The notes: generated by a model from the letters alone, not told the origin. DNA of 18,593 nucleotides from an uncultured Oscillospiraceae bacterium (GCA_959601025.1 CAUGOD010000047.1:1-18593); one strand, 5' to 3'; positions 7,509-15,610 are shown, counted from the first letter of the stretch. A program made the numbers and translations.

Positions 7509-7553
7509 GACAGCCCCGTCATCGGCTTTCAGGCGGACGGCGGGGCTGTCTTT
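7509..7553 (+). terminator. Hairpin with short T-run: terminator or 5' leader stem
   Basis: A perfect 10-bp stem (GACAGCCCCG 7509-7518 with CGGGGCTGTC 7541-7550) with a 22-nt loop is followed by TTTAT. It could terminate read-through from the solute-binding protein gene. It also sits exactly at the predicted start of the next transcript. A weaker 6-bp hairpin (7554-7559 with 7567-7572) follows. The T-run is short for an efficient terminator. Confidence 0.55.
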
Positions 7554-7649
7554 ATAACATTTGCGGTGTTATGTATCCTTGGGAAACCGGTGGGCAGGTT
7601 GACATAAAACAACAGGCGGTACGGACGAAAGACAGGACGGGAAAAGCGT

Positions 7650-9218
7650 ATGGATAGAAAACGGGTCGTCATCATCGGCGCGGGCCCCGCGGGGCTGACA
7701 GCAGCCTATGAGCTGCTCCGCCAGCCGGAGGAATACGAGGTAATCCTGCTGGAGGAAAGCGGCGAGGTGGGCGGCATCTCCCGCACGGTGCGGCACGGCG
7801 GGAACCGGATGGACATCGGCGGCCACCGCTTCTTTTCCAAAAGCCGGGAGGTCACCGACTGGTGGCATGCGTTGATGCCTACGCAGGGCGCGCCCTCCTT
7901 CGACGATCGAATTCTCGGGCGGGAAAAGCCGCTGGAGCCGGGCGGCCCGGACCCGGACACGGAGGACCGGGTGATGCTGGTTCGGCAGCGGGTGTCCCGC
8001 ATCTACTATGCCCGCCATTTTTTCGATTACCCCATCAGCATGAAATGGCAGACCATCCGGAATATGGGATTCTTTACCACCCTGCGGGCGGGCTTCAGCT
8101 ACCTTGCCGCCTGTGTCCATAAGCTGCCGGAGTCTTCTCTGGAAAATTTCTACATCAACCGCTTTGGGCAGGTGCTGTATTCCATGTTCTTCGAAGGCTA
8201 CACCGAAAAGCTGTGGGGGCGGCATCCCCGGGAAATCTCGGCCGACTGGGGCGCGCAGCGGGTCAAGGGGCTTTCCATCCGGGCGGTGCTGAAAGACATG
8301 CTCGGCAAGCTCCTGCCCGGGAGCCGGGGAAAAAAGCGGGAGGTCGAAACCTCCCTGATCGAGGAGTTCTTTTACCCCAAGTACGGCCCTGGCCAGCTCT
8401 GGGAAACGGTCGCCGCCGAGGTGGAAAAACGGGGCGGGACGCTGCTCCGCGGCTGCCGGGTCAGCCGGATTGAGCTGAACAACGGCGTAATCCGCGCCGT
8501 GCGCTATGAAAAGGGCGGGGAAACCCACGAGCTGGAGGGCGCGCTTTTCCTTTCCTCCATGCCGGTGAAGGACCTGGTGGCCGGGATGGGGGACGCGGCT
8601 CCCGCCGACGTGCGGCGGATCGCCGCGGGCCTGCCCTACCGCGATTTTGTGACCGTCGGCCTGCTGGTGGATCGGCTGAATCTGAAAAACGAGACCGCCA
8701 TCCCCACCCTGGGGAACATCGTGCCCGACTGCTGGATTTATGTGCAGGACACAGGGGTAAAGCTGGGCCGTATCCAGATTTTCAACAACTGGTCCCCCTA
8801 CATGGTGGAGGACCCGGAACATACCGTTTGGATCGGGCTGGAATACTTCTGCACCGAAGGGGACGATTTCTGGCGCCTCAGCGAGGAGGAATGCGCCCGG
8901 TACGCCGCCGGCGAGCTGTCCGCCATGGGCGTGCTTGCGGATGGCGGGGCGATCCGGGATTTCCACCGTGAGCGGGTGAAAAAGGCCTATCCCGCCTATT
9001 TCGATACCTATGCCGAGATGGATCAACTGGCCGGCTGGCTGGATACCGTCGGCAACCTCTACTGCATCGGCCGGAACGGCCAGCACCGGTACAACAATAT
9101 GGACCATTCCATGATGACGGCTTTCGAGGCGGTACGCGCCATCCGGGACGGCGATCCCTCCCGGACACGCATCTGGAACGTCAATACGGAGAAGGAATAC
9201 CATGAAACAAGGAATTGA
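7650..9218 (+). CDS. FAD-dependent oxidoreductase, UDP-galactopyranose mutase-like
   Basis: This 522-aa flavoenzyme of the protoporphyrinogen oxidase/UDP-galactopyranose mutase superfamily (COG1232-like) opens with the Rossmann motif VVIIGAGPAG (G10, G12, G15). MDIGGHRFFSK follows (residues 54-64), then EGYTEKLWGRHPREISADW (residues 182-200). Near the C-terminus is the flavin-contact motif GRNGQHRYNN (474-483) followed by DHSMMTAF. These features are shared by sugar-nucleotide-associated flavoenzymes, often found with glycosyltransferases. It is longer than classical Glf (about 370-400 aa), so furanose-forming activity is not assured. The ribosome site (AGGACGGGA region) is moderate. It overlaps the following membrane-protein gene by 17 bases, so the two are one operon. 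Confidence 0.85.
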   Translation: MDRKRVVIIGAGPAGLTAAYELLRQPEEYEVILLEESGEVGGISRTVRHGGNRMDIGGHRFFSKSREVTDWWHALMPTQGAPSFDDRILGREKPLEPGGPDPDTEDRVMLVRQRVSRIYYARHFFDYPISMKWQTIRNMGFFTTLRAGFSYLAACVHKLPESSLENFYINRFGQVLYSMFFEGYTEKLWGRHPREISADWGAQRVKGLSIRAVLKDMLGKLLPGSRGKKREVETSLIEEFFYPKYGPGQLWETVAAEVEKRGGTLLRGCRVSRIELNNGVIRAVRYEKGGETHELEGALFLSSMPVKDLVAGMGDAAPADVRRIAAGLPYRDFVTVGLLVDRLNLKNETAIPTLGNIVPDCWIYVQDTGVKLGRIQIFNNWSPYMVEDPEHTVWIGLEYFCTEGDDFWRLSEEECARYAAGELSAMGVLADGGAIRDFHRERVKKAYPAYFDTYAEMDQLAGWLDTVGNLYCIGRNGQHRYNNMDHSMMTAFEAVRAIRDGDPSRTRIWNVNTEKEYHETRN

Positions 9219-10860
9219 CCGGGGAAAATGGCCCCGCCGCGCAGGTATTGGCGCGGCGGCTTTGGCCCTTCTCGCCGCAGCGGGGCTGATTGTGTATTAT
9301 ATCTGGTTTCCCGCCCGGGGGTATTTCCACGCCGACTGCACCGACACCATCCTGTGGGCGGAGGCGGCGTGGGACGCGGGCGGCCTGCTCAACCCGGATT
9401 TTGCCTACGCCTGTCTGCTGCCCTTCGGCGGCCAGCTGCTGATGGTCCCCTTTATCGGGCTGTTCGGGGTGTCGATGACCACCCATATGATCGGCATGAC
9501 TCTGTTCCTTCTGCTGTTCGCCGGAGCAATTGCCGCCCTTTGCCGCGCCATGCGCTGGTCCGCCGGCTGGGCCATGACCACAGCCGCCCTGGTGCTGCTG
9601 ACCGTGTCCTCCAGCGACAAGCTGCGGGAAATCTTCTGGGGCCATATTATTTATTACAGCCTGGGGATGCTTTTTCTGTTCGTCGGGCTGACGCTGGCCT
9701 TTTTCACGCTTCGCTCGCTGGATACGATGGACGGGGCCGTTCTCCCCGGACGGCGGCAGCTCCTCCTGCTCGGCGGGGTGGTCTTATGGTTCCTGCTCTG
9801 CTCCATGAACGGGCTGCAGGCGCTCACCATTTTCGCCCTACCGGCAATCGCCGGAGTGGCGGGGGAACGGTTCCTCGACACGAAGCAGGACGCGAAGGCG
9901 GCGGAAAACCGGCGGGCCTACTGGCTGATCGGGGCGATGGCCGCCGGCACGGTGATCGGCCTTCTGCTCGGCAGGCTGGCCGGGCAGGGGATTTCCGCGG
10001 GATATGCTACCGCCTATTCCAGCTTCGACGATTCCACCGCCTGGTGGGATAATCTCGGCCGCCTGATCCCTCACTGGATGACCCTGCTCGGCGTTTCGGT
10101 CCAGAACGGCGACCCCTTTATGGCGAAGGACGGTATCTGTAACCTGCTCCGCCTGCTGTTCGGCATTGTGCTCGCCGCAGCGCCGGTGGTCATGCTGTTT
10201 TTTTACCGGAAGCTCGACAAGCCTCTGAAAATCCTGCTGCTTGCCCACTGGACCATGACCGCGCTGATCCTGACGGCGTTTGTCTTCGGCCTGCTCTCCA
10301 GCGCGGACTGGCGGCTCTCCCCGCTGGTTTGCTCCGGCACGCTGCTGCTGGCTGCCTTTGCCCGCTGGATGTGGATGAGGCGGGAGGCGCCGCGGGTGGG
10401 CGAAACAGAGGGGCGGCGGACGGGGCGGCGCTTCGTCGTGCTGCCGCTGGTTCCGGCGGCGGTCTTCTGCCTGATCACCGCCGTGACCATCGGTAAAATG
10501 CCGGCGGATTACGGACAGGATACCGACCTGAACGCAGTAGCGTCTTATCTGGAGGAGCAGGGGCTGACCTATGGCTACGGCACCTTCTGGAACGCCAGCA
10601 GCGTAACCGTCCTCTCGGACTCCAAAGTGACGGTGCGGAGCGTTAAGCTCACCGACAGCGGCTGCGCGCCCGACCTGTATCAGACCAACGTTACCTGGTA
10701 CACGCCGCAGGAGGGGCAGGAGACCTATTTTCTGCTACTGACCGGCTCGGAATACCGAGAGATGCAGAGCGTATGGAACCCGCTTCTGGATCAGGCGAAA
10801 GGACAGCTGTCCTGCGAGGGATATGAGATTTTGCTGCTGGATTTCTGTCCGGTGGCCTAA
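9202..10860 (+). CDS. Polytopic membrane protein, possible GT-C-type glycosyltransferase
   Basis: This 552-aa protein has roughly nine to eleven membrane helices (first about residues 14-36, last about 410-430) and an extracytoplasmic C-terminal domain of about 120 residues. After helix 1 comes an acidic loop (YFHADCTDTILWAEA), where GT-C enzymes place catalytic acids. It is followed by PDFAYACLLPFGGQLLM, and the C-terminal domain includes GLTYGYGTFWNASSVTVLS. This layout fits lipid-linked-sugar-dependent GT-C transferases, but I see no diagnostic motif. AAGGA lies 6 nt upstream, and the start is inside the flavoenzyme gene. Pairing suggests that the flavoenzyme prepares, and this protein transfers, an unusual sugar; that is inference. 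Confidence 0.72.
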   Translation: MKQGIDRGKWPRRAGIGAAALALLAAAGLIVYYIWFPARGYFHADCTDTILWAEAAWDAGGLLNPDFAYACLLPFGGQLLMVPFIGLFGVSMTTHMIGMTLFLLLFAGAIAALCRAMRWSAGWAMTTAALVLLTVSSSDKLREIFWGHIIYYSLGMLFLFVGLTLAFFTLRSLDTMDGAVLPGRRQLLLLGGVVLWFLLCSMNGLQALTIFALPAIAGVAGERFLDTKQDAKAAENRRAYWLIGAMAAGTVIGLLLGRLAGQGISAGYATAYSSFDDSTAWWDNLGRLIPHWMTLLGVSVQNGDPFMAKDGICNLLRLLFGIVLAAAPVVMLFFYRKLDKPLKILLLAHWTMTALILTAFVFGLLSSADWRLSPLVCSGTLLLAAFARWMWMRREAPRVGETEGRRTGRRFVVLPLVPAAVFCLITAVTIGKMPADYGQDTDLNAVASYLEEQGLTYGYGTFWNASSVTVLSDSKVTVRSVKLTDSGCAPDLYQTNVTWYTPQEGQETYFLLLTGSEYREMQSVWNPLLDQAKGQLSCEGYEILLLDFCPVA

Positions 10861-10876
10861 GAGCGATAAGAAGAAA

Positions 10877-10925
10877 CCACACGCCGGGAACAGACCGATT
10901 GGCCTGTTCCCGGCGTGTGGTTTTT
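10877..10925 (+). terminator. Strong intrinsic terminator
   Basis: A perfect 17-bp stem (10877-10893 with 10904-10920) with a 10-nt loop is followed by TTTTT (10921-10925), 16 bases after the membrane-protein stop. It insulates the flavoenzyme operon from the phosphonate operon. Confidence 0.95.
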
Positions 10926-10980
10926 ATTCAGCAGACAACAACCGACAGAAAGGAAATTCCCGCCGTCCCGATTTTTGCTA

Positions 10981-11009
10981 TTGACTTGTTCACATCATTC
11001 GTATATAAT
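10981..11009 (+). promoter_or_regulatory. Sigma-A promoter of the phosphonate operon
   Basis: TTGACT (10981-10986), a 17-base spacer and TATAAT (11004-11009) predict a start near 11016, 33 nt before the ATG at 11049. The surroundings (10970-11110) are markedly AT-rich against the rest of the window. Confidence 0.8.
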
Positions 11010-11048
11010 CCAAAATATAAACAAAACATCCCGACATTTTAACGATTT

Positions 11049-12254
11049 ATGTTTTTTGATTTAAATTTATTGAAAGAAGTGAACAATTTGGATTCTTTAA
11101 AAAGAAACATCCTGCTGAATCCCGGGCCGGCGACCACGACCGATACGGTAAAATGGGCGCAGGTCGTTCCGGATATCTGTCCCCGGGAACGGGAGTTCGC
11201 GTCAAAGATGAAACAGCTGCGGGAAGATCTCGTGGACGTGGTCCACGGCCGGAAGGACAAATATACCAGCGTGCTTTTTTGCGGCTCCGGCACCATCTGC
11301 ATGGACGTCTGCCTGAATTCCCTGCTGCCGGAGGGAAAAACGATCCTGGTGGTTGACAACGGCGCTTACAGCAGCCGGGGGGCGGAAATCTGCGAATACT
11401 ACGGCCTGCCGCACATCCGGCTTCGCCTTCCCATCGACCGCCCGATCGACCCGGAAGCGGTGGAGGCCGCGCTGCGGAGCCATCCGGATATCGGGGTGGT
11501 ATACACCACCCATCATGAAACCGGCGCCGGCGTGCTCAACCCGGTGCGGGAGCTCGGCGCGCTCGTCCACCGGTACGGCGCGGTCTTTATCGTGGACACC
11601 ACCTCCAGCTACGCCATGATCCCGATCGACATCGAAAGAGACAATATTGATTTCTGCATGGCCTCGGCGCAGAAGGGGATCATGGGGATGACCGGCCTTT
11701 CCTATGTGATCGGGGACCGGGAGCTGATCGAGCGCTCGGCCGCGTATCCCAAACGCTCGTATTACTGCAACCTGTATCTGCAATATTCCTTTTTTGAGAC
11801 CACCGGCGAAATGCACTTCACCCCGCCCGTCCAGGTAACATACGCCGCCGCGCAGGCGCTCAAGGAGTATTTTGAGGAAGGCGAGGCCCGTAAATGGGAG
11901 CGGCACCGCCGGGTCTGCGCCGCCATCCACGAGGGGCTGGAGGCGCTCGGCTTCCGGGAAGCGATCCGGCGGGAATACCAGTCGTCGCTGGTGGTGAGCG
12001 TCCGGTATCCCGACGATCCCCGCTGGGACTTTGAAAGGATTCATAACTACTGCTATGAACGGGGCTTTACCATCTATCCGGGCAAAATCGCGTCCGCGCA
12101 GACCTTCCGGCTCTGCGCCCTCGGCGCCATCGACCGGGAGGATATCGAGCGCTTCTTCACCGTCCTGCGGGACGCGCTGGCGGAAAGCGGCCTTTCCCTT
12201 CCCCTGCGGTACGACGATGCGGAACGCACGGAAAAGGAGGCGGACGGCCAGTGA
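11049..12254 (+). CDS. phnW: 2-aminoethylphosphonate-pyruvate transaminase, biosynthetic
   Basis: This PLP-dependent aspartate aminotransferase-fold enzyme aminates phosphonoacetaldehyde to 2-aminoethylphosphonate; the family is reversible. Visible are LLNPGPATTT (residues 22-31), FCGSGT (77-82), HHETGAG, IVDTTSS with D183, and the Schiff-base lysine K209 in SAQKG. The companion decarboxylase and PEP mutase make the biosynthetic direction the sensible one. The start is uncertain. ATG 11049 has no ribosome site, whereas TTG at 11088 lies 5 nt after AAGAAGTGA and would begin MDSLKRNILLNPGP, which fits the family better. The stop overlaps the next gene's start as GTGA. Confidence 0.92.
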   Translation: MFFDLNLLKEVNNLDSLKRNILLNPGPATTTDTVKWAQVVPDICPREREFASKMKQLREDLVDVVHGRKDKYTSVLFCGSGTICMDVCLNSLLPEGKTILVVDNGAYSSRGAEICEYYGLPHIRLRLPIDRPIDPEAVEAALRSHPDIGVVYTTHHETGAGVLNPVRELGALVHRYGAVFIVDTTSSYAMIPIDIERDNIDFCMASAQKGIMGMTGLSYVIGDRELIERSAAYPKRSYYCNLYLQYSFFETTGEMHFTPPVQVTYAAAQALKEYFEEGEARKWERHRRVCAAIHEGLEALGFREAIRREYQSSLVVSVRYPDDPRWDFERIHNYCYERGFTIYPGKIASAQTFRLCALGAIDREDIERFFTVLRDALAESGLSLPLRYDDAERTEKEADGQ

Positions 12255-13417
12255 AAACCGGGGAATTCGGCCGGGCGCTGATGAACCTGCGGGTGGAAAC
12301 CGTGGTCGGGGTTCCCGACTCCACCCTGAAGGAACTCTGCGCCTATCTGGAGGACGGAAACGATTTTGAGCACATCTGCGCCGCCAATGAGGGCGCGGCG
12401 GTCGGTATGGCGGCGGGCGCGTATTTGGGGACCGGCCGTCCCGCCTGCGTCTATATGCAGAACAGCGGCCTGGGGAACATCGTGAACCCCTATACCTCCC
12501 TCGCCCATTCCGACGTATACGGCATCCCGATGCTGTTCGTGATCGGCTGGCGGGGGGAGCCGGGGGAAAAGGATGAGCCGCAGCACAAATTCATGGGCAG
12601 GATCACCCTCGACCTTCTCCGGCTGCTGGAAATCGACTACGCCGTGCTGGACGGCAGTACATCGCCGGAGGACCTTGCCTCCGCGGCCGGGGCGGCGGAA
12701 AAAGCCCTATCGGCGAACCGCTGCTTTGCCTTTGTAATCAAAAAAGGGGCCTTCGAGCCGTACCGGCGGGAAGCCCCTCTCCTCCCCGCCGGAACCGCCT
12801 TTGTCCGGGAAGACGCCATTGCGGAAATCCTGAAGGGCTGCGGGGAAAACGACCGGATCGTCTCCACCACCGGGAAAATCTCCCGCGAGGTATACGAGCA
12901 GTCCGACCGGCTGTCCGGTGGACATGAAAACACCTTTCTGACAGTCGGCGGCATGGGCCACGCCTCCATGATCGCCTACGAGCTGGCAAAGACGCGGCCG
13001 GATAAAACCGTCCTTTGCCTGGATGGGGACGGCGCGGCGCTGATGCATCTGGGAAGCGCCGCCGTGATCGGAGAGCACCCGGCGGACAATCTCATCCACA
13101 TCTGCCTGAACAACCGCGCGCACGAATCGGTGGGCGGCATGGAGACCGGCTCGCCCTCCTTTGGGTTTACCCGTTTCGCACAGCTCTGCGGCTACCGCTA
13201 TACCGCCTGCGCCCGCAGCGTGGAGGAGCTGCGGGAGGCGCTCGCCTGCGCCCGACGGAAGAAGCGCCTTTCCTTCATCGAGGTCCGGGTCAACCGGGAA
13301 TCCCGGGCCGACCTGGGCCGTCCGAAGGAAAGCGCGGAGGAAAACAAACGCCTGTTCATGAATACGCTGAAGGCTTCGGCGGACCCCTCTCGCATCGCCC
13401 CGAAGCCGTCCTTTTGA
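12251..13417 (+). CDS. ppd: Phosphonopyruvate decarboxylase
   Basis: This 388-aa thiamine-diphosphate enzyme converts phosphonopyruvate to phosphonoacetaldehyde, the irreversible step that pulls the unfavourable PEP mutase reaction forward. GVPDS (20-24) and the catalytic-type glutamate E47 (AANEGAAVG) lie in the N-terminal domain. The cofactor motif GDG (259-261) ending in NN (287-288) lies in the C-terminal domain. Start GTG at 12251 has AAGGAGG 10 nt upstream and overlaps the phnW stop (GTGA), so the two are translationally coupled. A 38-nt gap separates it from the PEP mutase gene. Sulfopyruvate decarboxylases are relatives, but the PEP mutase neighbour decides the call. Confidence 0.94.
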   Translation: MKTGEFGRALMNLRVETVVGVPDSTLKELCAYLEDGNDFEHICAANEGAAVGMAAGAYLGTGRPACVYMQNSGLGNIVNPYTSLAHSDVYGIPMLFVIGWRGEPGEKDEPQHKFMGRITLDLLRLLEIDYAVLDGSTSPEDLASAAGAAEKALSANRCFAFVIKKGAFEPYRREAPLLPAGTAFVREDAIAEILKGCGENDRIVSTTGKISREVYEQSDRLSGGHENTFLTVGGMGHASMIAYELAKTRPDKTVLCLDGDGAALMHLGSAAVIGEHPADNLIHICLNNRAHESVGGMETGSPSFGFTRFAQLCGYRYTACARSVEELREALACARRKKRLSFIEVRVNRESRADLGRPKESAEENKRLFMNTLKASADPSRIAPKPSF

Positions 13418-13455
13418 AGCGGCCGGTCAGCACGGCGCAGAAAGGAGAACCCGCC

Positions 13456-14751
13456 ATGAAAACCGTGTACACCTGTTTTTGTACCGACGTCATCCATGAA
13501 GGCCACCGGAATATTATCCGGGAGGCCCGGAAATACGGGGAGGTCGTCGTCGGCGTCCTGAACGACGCCTCCATGATCCGCTACTGCCGCTTTCCCGCCG
13601 TCTCCTTTGAGGAACGGCTTGCGAACGCGAAAAGCATCGAGGGCGTGTCCCGCGTGGTGGTGCAGGAGGAGCTGCTGTACGGCAGCAAGCTCCGCGCTCT
13701 CCGTCCGGACTACGTCATCCACGGGGATAACTGGCGCACCGGCCCCCAGACCCTTCTGCGGGAAGATGTGATCCGCACGTTGGAGGAGATCGGTGGGGAA
13801 CTGATCGAGGTCCCCTACACCTTTTCGGACCATATTGCCGAGGTGGAAAAGCAGATGCGGGAACGGCTCGCCATGCCGGAATACCGGCGGAAGCGGCTGC
13901 GCCAGCTGCTTCGGCTGTGCCCGGTGGTCAAGACCATCGAGGTGCACAGCGGCCTGACCGGGCTGATCGCGGAGAAGACCGTCGTCCGGGGAGAAAACGA
14001 GCTGGACCAGTTCGACGCGATGTGGATCTCCAGCCTCTGCGACTCCACCGCCAAGGGAAAGCCGGATATCGAGCTGGTGGATATGACCTCCCGGCTGCGC
14101 ACCATCGACGACGTGATGGAGGTGACCACCAAGCCGATCATCCTGGACGGCGACACCGGCGGGCTGACCGAGCATTTCGTGTATAACGTGCGTACGCTGG
14201 AACGCATGGGGGTCTCCGCCGTCATTATCGAGGATAAAACCGGGCTGAAAAAGAATTCCCTCTTCGGCACCGAGGTGGAGCAGACACAGGAAAGCATCGA
14301 AAACTTCTGTGAAAAAATCCGGGCGGGAAAAAGCGCTCAGCTCACCGACGAATTCATGATTATCGCGCGGATCGAAAGCCTCATTCTGGAAAAGGGCATG
14401 GAGGACGCGCTGACCCGCGCCCGCGCCTTTGTCGAAGCCGGTGCGGACGGCATTATGATCCATTCCCGGAAAAAGGAGCCGGACGAAATTTACGAGTTCT
14501 GCGACCGGTTCCGCGCGTCCGACCCTCATACCCCGATCGTGGTCGTCCCCACCTCCTTCAACAAGGCCAGCGAGGCGGAACTGGCGGCGCACGGCGTCAA
14601 CATCGTGATCTACGCGAACCAGCTCACCCGGAGCGCCTTCCCCGCGATGGAGGACACGGCCAAGGAAATCCTTCTGCACCACCGGGCGTACGAGGCGGAA
14701 AAAAATCTGATGCCCTTTAAGGAGATCATCTCTCTGATCGACGTGGGATAA
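13456..14751 (+). CDS. pepM: PEP mutase with N-terminal cytidylyltransferase-like domain
   Basis: It rearranges phosphoenolpyruvate to phosphonopyruvate, forming the C-P bond. Residues about 1-135 are a nucleotidyltransferase-like domain with HEGH (14-17) and HGDNW. I do not see the ISTT-like motif typical of TagD/GCT cytidylyltransferases, the stretch reading PYTFSDHI instead. Residues about 150-431 are the isocitrate lyase-superfamily barrel with WISSLCDS, LDGDTGG and the diagnostic mutase signature EDKTGLKKNS (259-268, of the form EDKX5NS). Two-domain PEP mutases of this kind include Fom1 of fosfomycin synthesis, whose N-terminal half cytidylylates 2-hydroxyethylphosphonate. AAAGGAG lies 8 nt before the ATG; the frame is open far upstream, but that part is antisense-like overlap with ppd. 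It is the last gene of the operon before the IS scar. Confidence 0.95.
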   Translation: MKTVYTCFCTDVIHEGHRNIIREARKYGEVVVGVLNDASMIRYCRFPAVSFEERLANAKSIEGVSRVVVQEELLYGSKLRALRPDYVIHGDNWRTGPQTLLREDVIRTLEEIGGELIEVPYTFSDHIAEVEKQMRERLAMPEYRRKRLRQLLRLCPVVKTIEVHSGLTGLIAEKTVVRGENELDQFDAMWISSLCDSTAKGKPDIELVDMTSRLRTIDDVMEVTTKPIILDGDTGGLTEHFVYNVRTLERMGVSAVIIEDKTGLKKNSLFGTEVEQTQESIENFCEKIRAGKSAQLTDEFMIIARIESLILEKGMEDALTRARAFVEAGADGIMIHSRKKEPDEIYEFCDRFRASDPHTPIVVVPTSFNKASEAELAAHGVNIVIYANQLTRSAFPAMEDTAKEILLHHRAYEAEKNLMPFKEIISLIDVG

Positions 14752-14776
14752 CCAAAAAAGAGCCGGCATGTTTGTG

Positions 14777-15000
14777 TGAACCGACCCCAAAAAGCTAGAC
14801 AAAGGAAAAATTAAACGGCCGCAAGGGCTTGTCGTCTGTGAAGAGCAGGAGGCAAGCCCTTGCGCTTTGCCTTGGCACGCCGATTGTTGTAGTAATCCAG
14901 ATAGTGGGCAAGCTCCACTTTGAAATACTCCATAGAGCCGAATTCCTGCAAATAGAGTAATTCACTTTTTAGCAGGCCAAAGAAGTTTTCAATCACAGCG
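14777..15000 (-). mobile_element. Right-end remnant of an IS3-family element
   Basis: The terminal repeat at 14777-14801 reads, on the minus strand, TGTCTAGCTTTTTGGGGTCG and ends TTCA, the style of IS3/IS150-group ends. Inside it lies the last part of OrfB, about 62 residues with IENFFGLLKSELLYL and YLDYYNNRRAKAKRKGLPPA, including the C-terminal acidic residue of the DDE transposase (E in IENFFG). The left end, OrfA and most of OrfB are missing, and I find no partner repeat on the other side, so it is inactive. The inner border near 15000 is judged from where the protein switches family. Confidence 0.85.
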
Positions 15001-15371
15001 TCCCCTTCGGGATAGAGCAGCTCGGCCCCCAGCCAGGCAGCTTCTCCCACATTCTGAAAATCCACATAGATATTCCACTGATCGGGAAGGCCCATCTCCT
15101 GATCATAAAGCAGGAAATGGCGGCGGAAAAGAAAGAATTCGCACTGCGCGCGGCGCATGATATCCGGGTCGGTCATATAATCCCGGAACGAAACGCCGCG
15201 TGTGTTATATTTCCGATCGCAAAGCAGGAACCGCGGGTTGACCCCCAGTATCATGGGAACGCGGGTCGGCGTCCCTTCGTCAAATCGTTTCCACACCTCC
15301 CTCTGTTCCTCGTTATGTTCGCTCCAATCGGTTGGCGGCAGCGGCGGCAGGTCAAACAGCCTTTCGTCCAT
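14811..15371 (-). pseudogene. Chimeric frame: UroD-family N-terminus fused to IS3 transposase end
   Basis: The open frame encodes 186 aa. Residues 1 to about 124 resemble the N-terminal third of a uroporphyrinogen decarboxylase-family protein of the methyltransferase-like kind (VPMILGVNPRFLL, VSFRDYMTDPDIM, WNIYVDFQNVGEAAWLGAE). From about residue 125 it switches to the IS3 OrfB C-terminus (AVIENFFGLLKSEL). Neither half is complete: the UroD barrel lacks its C-terminal two thirds, so it should not fold as an enzyme. It keeps a promoter (15466-15495) and a GAGAGGGG ribosome site 7 nt before its ATG, so it may still be expressed. The frame continuity is most simply a chance result of the deletion. 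Confidence 0.85.
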
Positions 15372-15465
15372 AGGGCAGCCCCTCTCTCCTGTAAAGAAAG
15401 ACCGTCCCGGTATTGGCGACGCCCCCGTCCGTTTCTCTGGAATATCCGGGCGTTCGATTACCGTT

Positions 15466-15495
15466 ATTGTACCCGTTTCATCCGGCGGCCGTCAA
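15466..15495 (-). promoter_or_regulatory. Sigma-A promoter of the truncated UroD-family gene
   Basis: On the minus strand TTGACG (15490-15495), 18 bases and TACAAT (15466-15471) form a promoter about 95 bases before the start at 15371. It lies just downstream of the terminator of the preceding operon. Confidence 0.6.
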
Positions 15496-15510
15496 TCTCC
15501 CGGCCTTCTA

Positions 15511-15541
15511 AAAACGGGGCGCCGTCTCTTGACGGCGCCCC
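15511..15541 (-). terminator. Intrinsic terminator of the wbp operon
   Basis: A perfect 11-bp G/C-rich stem (15516-15526 with 15531-15541) with a 4-nt loop is followed on the minus strand by a CGTTTT-type T-run. It lies about 70 bases after the wbpD-like stop. Confidence 0.9.
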
Positions 15542-15610
15542 GAGCAAGTCCTGTCTGCTGAATAAATATTGAAGGCAAGCCTCTGTTCCTTTATAGGTTT
15601 CGCACAGGAA

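Noticed and set aside
7569..9203. 544-aa minus-strand open frame opposite the flavoenzyme
   Set aside because: It is antisense to a gene with clear FAD motifs, with a composition typical of antisense GC-rich frames and no family motifs.
13015..13455. N-terminal extension of pepM by 147 codons
   Set aside because: The extra segment overlaps ppd out of frame and looks like shadow sequence; AAAGGAG 8 nt before ATG 13456 and the HEGH domain fix the start.
11049..14751. Phosphonate degradation (PhnW/PhnX) operon
   Set aside because: PEP mutase with EDKX5NS and phosphonopyruvate decarboxylase are biosynthetic, and no PhnX hydrolase or C-P lyase gene is present.
13198..14802. 534-aa minus-strand open frame opposite pepM
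   Set aside because: It is antisense to a motif-verified PEP mutase and has no start signals.
14777..15371. Intact, active IS3 insertion
   Set aside because: Only one terminal repeat and the end of OrfB are present; no left end was found up to 15610.
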